Below are positions 58,994-64,000 of a DNA stretch of 64,000 bases, piece after piece. Where the stretch lies: positions 1 through 64,000 of the forward strand of contig NZ_AUEA01000002.1 of the NCBI RefSeq assembly GCF_000425745.1, in the 5' to 3' direction. The stretch is from Pseudomonas cremoricolorata DSM 17059 = NBRC 16634. Lineage in GTDB: Bacteria; Pseudomonadota; Gammaproteobacteria; Pseudomonadales; Pseudomonadaceae. Every line of letters starts with the position of its first letter. The stretch's first letter is position 1. The translations under genes and the position numbers were made by a program. The notes under the pieces were generated by a model that saw nothing but the letters and a program-made list of their open reading frames with translations, did no database searches and was not told the DNA's origin.

Positions 58994-60964
58994 TCACCCC
59001 ACCAAATGCAGGAAGTGCAGGTGGCGTTCGTAGTGGTCGAGGATGTCGCCAATCACTTCATCCTTGGACCAGCCCATCACGTCATGGTCCTGGCCGCCTT
59101 CACGCAAATGCACTTCGGCGCGGAAGTACTTGCGGTCGTCGCCATCGGCGTCGCTGGTGACGAAGCTGGGCATGGCGTAGGCCTGAGGGCGGATGTGGTA
59201 GATGAAGGTATCGTCGCTCGGCCCGACCTTGAGGGTCACATCGCCATCATCGCCCTCTTCGACGCTGCATTCATAACCCTGCCGACGCCATTCTTCGGCC
59301 ACCGACTGGCACGCTGGCAGGCCGACATCGCTGATGAAACGCAGCACGTGCGAGCGGCGCGGGAACATCGCCAGGGTGCGCAAGCGGCGCTGCCAGTTGC
59401 TCGCCCCACGCGAGGAGTTCGGCGAGATCGCCAGCGCCTGGTGGCGTAGGCCGCGCTTGGTGGCATCGAGTTTCAGCGCCTTGAGCAACCCGCGCATGCT
59501 GAACAGCAGCGCGATGGTGAACGGCAAGGCACTGGCGATGGTGGCTGTCTGCAATGCCTTGAGACCGTCAGCCAGCAACAGTGCGATGGCTACCAGGCCC
59601 ATGCTCGACGCCCAGAAAATGCGCTGACGAACCGGGGTGTTTTCCTGCCCGCCCGAAGCGAGCATGTCCACCACCATGGCACCGGAGTCAGCCGAGGTGA
59701 CGAAGAACACCACCACCATGACGATCGCCAGCGTGCTGATGGCGCTGGAGAACGGGAAGTGCTCGAGGAAGGCGAATAACGCCAGTGAGGTGTCTTTGTC
59801 CACCGCCTGGGCCAGGTCGGTGAAGCCCTGGTCGAGGATCATGTGGATCGCGGTGTTGCCGAACACGGTCATCCACAGCAGGGTGAAGCCGGTGGGTACC
59901 AGCAGCACGCCGGTGACGAACTCACGGATGGTACGGCCACGGGAAATCCGCGCGATGAACAGGCCGACGAAGGGCGACCAGGCCAGCCACCAGCCCCAGT
60001 AGAACAGGGTCCAGCCGCCGATCCAGTCGCTCTGCTGGTAGGCGTTGAGGTTCATGGTGCGGCTGACGATCTCGCCCAGGTAGCCGCCGGTGTTCTGCAC
60101 GAAGGTCTGCAGAATCAGTACGGTCGGGCCGAGGACTATGACCATCAGCAGCAGCAGTACGGCAAGGCCGAGGTTGAGCTCGGACAGGCGACGGATGCCT
60201 TTGTCCAGGCCCGATACCACCGACAGCGTGGCGAGGAAGGTGGTACCGATGATCAGCGCGATCTGGATCGGAATCGAAACCGGAACGCCGAACAACGCAT
60301 TCAGGCCAGTGTTGATCTGCGATACGCCAAAGCCCAGCGAGGTCGCCACGCCAAACACCGTACCGATGATGGCGAAGATGTCCACGGCATGGCCGATAGG
60401 GCCGTAGATGCGCTCACCGATCAGTGGGTACAGCGCCGAACGCAAGGTCAGCGGCAGGCCATGACGGAAGCTGAAATACGCCAGGATCAGCGCCACGATG
60501 GCGTAGATGGCCCAGGCATGCAGGCCCCAGTGGAAGAAGGTGATGCGCATCGCCTCGCCTGCCGCCTGCACCGTACCGCCGTCGCCGAACGGCGGCTTGG
60601 CGAAGTGCATCACAGGTTCGGCAACGCCGAAGAACATCAGGCCGATGCCCATGCCTGCTGAGAACAGCATGGCGAACCAGGTGGTGCTGCTGTAGTCGGG
60701 GGTGCTGTGGTCAGGCCCGAGCTTGATATCGCCGTAGCGACTGAAGCCGAGAAACACCACCGTACCGAGAATGATCGCCACCGCAAGAATGTAGAACCAG
60801 CTGACGTTGCTGATGATCCAGCCTTGAATCTCGGCGAACAGCGCCTGGGCGTGGGTCTGGAAGACGCTGGCGTAGAGCACCAGCACCAACAGCAGAAAAG
60901 CCGAGATCCAAAAGACGGGAGGGTTGATGCTGGCGGGTTTTTCCTGGTCGGGCTTTATCGGCAT
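58994..60964 (-). CDS. betT: BCCT-family choline transporter BetT
   Basis: The 656-residue protein has twelve helices after a short N-tail. The family signature GMGIGLMFFGVAEPVMHFAKPP and the aromatic cage WSPFVGLFIARISRGRTIREF are present. It has the long C-terminal cytoplasmic extension (about 140 residues after the last helix) typical of osmotically regulated BetT. It imports choline with protons or Na+. GGAG lies 11 bases before the ATG. Betaine-synthesis genes (betA, betB, betI) are not in this window. Confidence 0.93.
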   Translation of the reverse strand: MPIKPDQEKPASINPPVFWISAFLLLVLVLYASVFQTHAQALFAEIQGWIISNVSWFYILAVAIILGTVVFLGFSRYGDIKLGPDHSTPDYSSTTWFAMLFSAGMGIGLMFFGVAEPVMHFAKPPFGDGGTVQAAGEAMRITFFHWGLHAWAIYAIVALILAYFSFRHGLPLTLRSALYPLIGERIYGPIGHAVDIFAIIGTVFGVATSLGFGVSQINTGLNALFGVPVSIPIQIALIIGTTFLATLSVVSGLDKGIRRLSELNLGLAVLLLLMVIVLGPTVLILQTFVQNTGGYLGEIVSRTMNLNAYQQSDWIGGWTLFYWGWWLAWSPFVGLFIARISRGRTIREFVTGVLLVPTGFTLLWMTVFGNTAIHMILDQGFTDLAQAVDKDTSLALFAFLEHFPFSSAISTLAIVMVVVFFVTSADSGAMVVDMLASGGQENTPVRQRIFWASSMGLVAIALLLADGLKALQTATIASALPFTIALLFSMRGLLKALKLDATKRGLRHQALAISPNSSRGASNWQRRLRTLAMFPRRSHVLRFISDVGLPACQSVAEEWRRQGYECSVEEGDDGDVTLKVGPSDDTFIYHIRPQAYAMPSFVTSDADGDDRKYFRAEVHLREGGQDHDVMGWSKDEVIGDILDHYERHLHFLHLVG

Positions 60965-61122
60965 ACACGTGAAACTCCTGCTGCGCGTCTGGCTGACGCT
61001 TTTATGAAAACTAGCGTAACCCTGACCCGTTTAGCGGGCGAGGGTTCGCAATGATAAACGCCGCTTTGAGAAAAACCCCAGTCGCTCACAGGTCTCGAGC
61101 GCCAGCCGCGCTGCGACATTGA

Positions 61123-61154
61123 TTTTGTAGTGGGCAATAATTTCCACTACAAAA
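61123..61154. promoter_or_regulatory. Perfect 11-bp inverted repeat, likely operator
   Basis: TTTTGTAGTGG and CCACTACAAAA flank a 10-base AT-rich centre. It lies about 160 bases upstream of betT and directly ahead of the plus-strand -35 element at 61158. This form fits a dimeric regulator site. It could also be read as a weak terminator of either strand, but the outer AT-rich arms make that less likely. Confidence 0.6.
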
Positions 61155-61157
61155 CTA

Positions 61158-61187
61158 TTGACGAGCTGTTTTGGGCTTGGGCATGAT
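61158..61187 (+). promoter_or_regulatory. Sigma70-like promoter
   Basis: TTGACG at 61158-61163 and CATGAT at 61182-61187, spaced by 18 bases. Transcription would start near 61194, at the edge of the four-hairpin leader. Confidence 0.5.
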
Positions 61188-61191
61188 TGGG

Positions 61192-61321
61192 CCGTCTCCC
61201 TGATCGGGGACGGTGGCACGGGTATTCCAGACGGCTTGCGCGGTAACGCAAGCCGTCTCTGGAGCGGGAACTGTCCAAAAGACAGCGTGAGAAAGCCCCT
61301 GTTGCAATGCTGCGTAGCAGC
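61192..61321 (+). ncRNA. Candidate structured RNA: four consecutive stem-loops
   Basis: Four hairpins lie in 130 bases: CCGTC-CCC/GGG-GACGG (61192-61213, one bulge); AGACGGCTTGCG/CGCAAGCCGTCT with loop CGGTAA (61229-61258, perfect 12 bp); CTGTC/GACAG with loop CAAAA (61271-61285); GCTGC/GCAGC with loop GTA (61309-61321). A promoter directly precedes it, and the small gene at 61389 follows. I know no matching Rfam class. It may be a long leader, a stand-alone sRNA, or in part a terminator in the reverse direction. Confidence 0.5.
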
Positions 61322-61388
61322 TTTGGAAGTGCGCTACACCACGTGGCGCCAAGTCTGAACGACACCGACAATGGGTAATGGGGGCTTT

Positions 61389-61718
61389 ATGATGAACCTG
61401 AACGACAAACCGACTATCGATCAATTGGCCCAGCTGTTCGCCGCGCGCAAGGACAGCCTGGATGACCATCTGCTGTGGCTCAGCCAGTCCGGCGAAGTCC
61501 GCCTCGACCGCCTGCCGCCGAACTCCGCCGTCGATGAATGCCTCGAGCATCTGCCGAGCATGCGCGCACGCTTCAAGGTGTACCGCCGCGGCCAGGGCTT
61601 TGTCGGCAAGAAGGCGGCAGCCGACACCGAATTCGTCGCCCGGGTGCTGCAGACCCTGCAACAGGAATGGCCAGCGGCCCGCGAGCGTGATGCGGTGAAA
61701 GTGATCGAACCGATCTAA
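61389..61718 (+). CDS. Conserved small protein, unknown
   Basis: The 109-residue protein starts at ATG 61389 (or the adjacent ATG 61392), with GGGGG ahead; the longer start at 61371 overlaps this Shine-Dalgarno. It is soluble, helix-rich and basic (GEVRLDRLPPNSAVDECLEHLPSMRARFKVYRRGQGFVG). No signal and no known domain. It has a strong terminator after it and the structured leader before it. Confidence 0.7.
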   Translation: MMNLNDKPTIDQLAQLFAARKDSLDDHLLWLSQSGEVRLDRLPPNSAVDECLEHLPSMRARFKVYRRGQGFVGKKAAADTEFVARVLQTLQQEWPAARERDAVKVIEPI

Positions 61719-61738
61719 TGACCTGCCTTGCATGAACA

Positions 61739-61766
61739 CAACGCCCGGCGATCCTGCCGGGCGTTG
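61739..61766. terminator. Terminator between convergent genes
   Basis: CAACGCCCGGC-GATCCT-GCCGGGCGTTG: 11-bp perfect stem, followed by TCGTTT on the plus strand. It lies 21 bases after the stop of the upstream gene and 14 bases from the stop of the minus-strand gene. Confidence 0.88.
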
Positions 61767-61779
61767 TCGTTTGAACCCT

Positions 61780-62076
61780 TCAGGCGCGCAAGCGTTTGCT
61801 CGGCAAGGGTTCTGCGGCGGTGGCCAGAGCACGCGCACGGTTGACGCCCCAGACCATGGCCCGGGTCATGCTCTCGCCGGGGCGATGGCGGTGGTATTCC
61901 TCATGGATCGCCCTGCCCTCACGGCTGTACAGGCCCAGAAACAGCTGGGTGGCGCCCAGACGTGAAAGACGCACCTGCACATCGAACGATGTGCCGTCGC
62001 TCAGCGCTTCATCGTGACAACGGCTGTGCAGATTGGCGTCGGCCCATTGCCAGTAGACATCTTCCCTGACTCGCAT
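61780..62076 (-). CDS. Hypothetical 98-residue protein
   Basis: The start at ATG 62076 is preferred to 62094 because GAGGGA lies 7 bases ahead. The protein (RVREDVYWQWADANLHSRCHDE, VRLSRLGATQLFLGLYSREG, EEYHRHRPGESMTRAMVWGVNRARAL) looks like a small beta-alpha domain. No family is recognised. Similar small proteins occur in other pseudomonads, from memory. Single-gene unit, convergent with the gene at 61389. Confidence 0.6.
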   Translation of the reverse strand: MRVREDVYWQWADANLHSRCHDEALSDGTSFDVQVRLSRLGATQLFLGLYSREGRAIHEEYHRHRPGESMTRAMVWGVNRARALATAAEPLPSKRLRA

Positions 62077-62225
62077 GGCACTTTCCCTCGGCATTGTTGA
62101 AATGCCTTACAGAAGACCACACAAGCCTGTGCTCAACGAGCGCTATCTACCGATACGCTGCGCAAGATCAAGCAATCGGCAGAAAAGCCCGCCGCTCAGC
62201 ACTCGAGCAAGGCTTGCCCGACCCA

Positions 62226-63119
62226 TCACGCTGCGCGCCCGGCCTTGCCGATCAGACGCTGACCCAGCCGCGCGCCAAACACGTTGATCAACAGCCCCAG
62301 CATCACCAGCGCCGCGCCCCAGCATTGCAGTGTGCTCAGTCGCTCGCCGAGCAACATCGCCGAAGAGCTCAAGCCGATGACCGGCACCAGCAGTGAAAAA
62401 GGCGCCACCTTGCCCGCCGGATGGCGCGACAACAGTGTGCTCCACAGGCTGTAGCCGACCATGGTGGCGATGAACGCCAGGTAGGCCAGCGCCAGCACCG
62501 AATTGAGCGAGATGTTCAGCAGGGCATGACTGATGGCCTCGGGACCTTCCAGCCACCACGACAACGCCAGAAATGGCAGCGGCGGAATCAGCCCGCCCCA
62601 GATCACCAGCGCCACCAGGTCGACCTTGCCGAAGCGCCGGGTAATGATGTTGCCCAGCCCCCACATCGCCCCGCCGCACAGGGTCAGCAACAGCGCGATC
62701 AGCGGCACATGGCTGCTGTCCTCGCTACCGATCACCGCCAGGCCCGCCGCTGCCACCAGCAGCCCCAAAACGCTTGCCACGCGCAAGCGCTCGCCAAGAA
62801 ACAGCGCGGCAAAGCCCAGGGTGAAGAACGCTTGCGACTGCAACACCAGCGATGCCAGCCCTGGCGGCATGCCGCTGTACATGGCCTGGAACAGAAAGGC
62901 GAACTGCCCGAGCGAAATGGTCGCGCCGTAGGCGATCAGCCAGCGCCATGGCAGCTTGGGGCGCTTGACCAGCAACACCGCGGGAAAGGCCACCAGCAAA
63001 AACCGTAGGGCACCGAGCAGCATCGGCGGCAGACCATCCAGCCCCACCTTGATAACCACGAAGTTGACTCCCCATGCAACGATCACCACCAGGGCGATCA
63101 GCAGGTCCTTGAGCGGCAT
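62226..63119 (-). CDS. eamA: O-acetylserine/cysteine exporter EamA
   Basis: The 297-residue protein has ten helices and is close to E. coli EamA along its length: LIALVVIVAWGVNFVVIKVGLDGLPPMLLGALRFLLVAFPAVLLVKRPK, ISLGQFAFLFQAMYSGMPPGLASLVLQSQAFFTLGFAALFLGERL and VAPFSLLVPVIGLSSSAMLLGERL. E. coli EamA has 299 residues. AAGGAA lies 8 bases before ATG 63119. It exports O-acetylserine and cysteine in E. coli. The neighbour gives no further clue. Confidence 0.9.
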   Translation of the reverse strand: MPLKDLLIALVVIVAWGVNFVVIKVGLDGLPPMLLGALRFLLVAFPAVLLVKRPKLPWRWLIAYGATISLGQFAFLFQAMYSGMPPGLASLVLQSQAFFTLGFAALFLGERLRVASVLGLLVAAAGLAVIGSEDSSHVPLIALLLTLCGGAMWGLGNIITRRFGKVDLVALVIWGGLIPPLPFLALSWWLEGPEAISHALLNISLNSVLALAYLAFIATMVGYSLWSTLLSRHPAGKVAPFSLLVPVIGLSSSAMLLGERLSTLQCWGAALVMLGLLINVFGARLGQRLIGKAGRAA

Positions 63120-63299
63120 CAGGCTGTTCCTTGTACGAACGGTTATAGAAATATTTCGAAACAGCATAAACCGATTGCCGTTGCCGCGACCGCAACAGTT
63201 ATCCGCTGTGGCAGCGCTACAGTCACGCCGCGCCTGTCACCTGCCCTTCACGTGACCGTCGTAGGCTGCGGCGCACCTTCCCGCTTCAGGCCGACCGGC

Positions 63300-64000
63300 A
63301 TGCTCCGCCGCCTCATCATGCTGTGCATGTTACTTCCCGCCCTGGCCGTGGCAGACCCGGCGCAACTGCGTATCCAGGGCTCCAACACCATTGGCACGGC
63401 TCTGGCCCCGGCGCTGGTGCAGGCTTGGTTACGGGCGCAAGGGGCCACGGCAATCGAGCAGACGAAGGGCAACAGCGCCAACGAATGGGTCATTCGCGCC
63501 CGCGACAGCACCGGTCGGGCGCAGCAGATCGACATCGGCGCCCATGGCACGCGCACCGGCTTCAGCGCCCTGGCAGCGGGCAGCGCCGACATCGTCAGCG
63601 CCTCTCGGCCGATCAGTGACGATGAAGCCCACGCGCTGCGCGCGCGGGGGGATCTGCGCGCGGCCTCGAGCGAGCAGATCATCGGCCTGGACGCGGTGGC
63701 GATCATCACCCACCCAGACAACCCGCTGACACGACTGAGCATCGAGCAACTGGCCCAGGTGTTTTCCGGCCAGGTGCAGCGCTGGGAGCAGCTAGGTGTC
63801 AGCGGTGGCGAGATTCATCTGTATACGCGCGACGAGCGCTCCGGCACTTTCGATACCTTCAATGGCCTGGTGCTGCTGCCGGCGCAGCGCCCGCTCGCCA
63901 GTTCGGCGCGGCGTTTCGAGTCAGCCGATGAGCTGGCCGCACAGGTGGAGGCCGACCGCCAGGCGATCGGCTTCAGCGGCCTGGCCTCGGTGCACGGCGT
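63300..64000 (+). CDS. PstS-like periplasmic substrate-binding protein (truncated by window end)
   Basis: At least 233 residues are visible from ATG 63300 and the frame is open to the window edge. It has a signal peptide (RRLIMLCMLLPALAVADPA), then the phosphate-binding protein pattern: LRIQGSNTIGTALAPALVQAW, ADIVSASRPISDDEA, GLDAVAIITHPDNPL and YTRDERSGTFDTFNGLVL. The conserved SGT-type phosphate site (RSGTFDTF) is present. Such proteins may be stand-alone PstS homologues or be fused to an OmpA-like peptidoglycan domain; the missing 3' end would tell. No Pho box was found in the short upstream region. Confidence 0.88.
   Translation, partial: MLRRLIMLCMLLPALAVADPAQLRIQGSNTIGTALAPALVQAWLRAQGATAIEQTKGNSANEWVIRARDSTGRAQQIDIGAHGTRTGFSALAAGSADIVSASRPISDDEAHALRARGDLRAASSEQIIGLDAVAIITHPDNPLTRLSIEQLAQVFSGQVQRWEQLGVSGGEIHLYTRDERSGTFDTFNGLVLLPAQRPLASSARRFESADELAAQVEADRQAIGFSGLASVHG

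Overview
The window is high-GC chromosomal DNA of a Pseudomonas, most like the P. putida group. The assignment is inference from gene content: a three-subunit Gad-type membrane dehydrogenase, a phospholipase-D-type PssA, a DOPA-decarboxylase-like gene, a soluble BdlA-like chemoreceptor, DUF1652 and DUF2846 proteins, REP-type palindromes, and many LysR regulators and EamA exporters. I saw no tRNA, rRNA, CRISPR array, integrase or complete insertion sequence.

Bases 1-3600 are the one clearly accessory stretch and are visibly AT-richer than the rest. It is the 3' end of an rhs locus. A live Rhs tip with its own C-terminal toxin is followed by an immunity candidate, then a displaced second tip/toxin with an immunity gene overlapping it by ATGA, then a third rhs fragment with an orphan small gene, and finally a PAAR spike-tip gene. 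This is toxin-tip replacement by recombination within the conserved rhs core, probably tied to type VI secretion.

Bases 3600-14000 hold a membrane protein; a Tat-exported gamma subunit, FAD/Fe-S GMC dehydrogenase and tri-haem cytochrome c operon; a 59-residue membrane protein; an EamA exporter coupled to an NTP_transf_6 protein; three small lipoproteins; a hydrolase; a periplasmic protein; a PfpI-family protein; and a diguanylate cyclase. Bases 15000-30200 hold an ABC-F ATPase with a TTG start and a textbook terminator, a LysR regulator and SDR, serine dehydratase divergent from a LysR regulator, an AraC-LysE pair, an MFS exporter divergent from a TonB receptor, and a short HTH regulator next to a class-II UvrA. 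Bases 30500-45600 hold an MTHFR-like protein with a Cys-rich tail, a hybrid PAS histidine kinase, an acyl-CoA dehydrogenase divergent from LysR, PssA, KatG, a LysR-decarboxylase pair, a YebC-family protein and a SAM methyltransferase.

Bases 45600-64000 start with a yybP-ykoY manganese riboswitch in front of mntP, then ppnN, an SH3 protein, a SMI1/KNR4 protein, a second TonB receptor, a c-di-GMP phosphodiesterase in tandem with a BdlA-like chemoreceptor (a likely biofilm-dispersal unit), a GST/ASCH/flavin-monooxygenase-like/YghU group, betT, and EamA. The last gene is a PstS-like periplasmic protein cut by the window end. Between betT and a small conserved gene lies an 11-bp perfect inverted repeat, a sigma70-like promoter and four consecutive stem-loops, the best candidate here for an undescribed structured RNA.

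The most novel-looking items are the layered Rhs toxin/immunity remnants, the four-hairpin leader near 61.2 kb, and an ASCH-domain gene whose only well-placed start codon is ATC.
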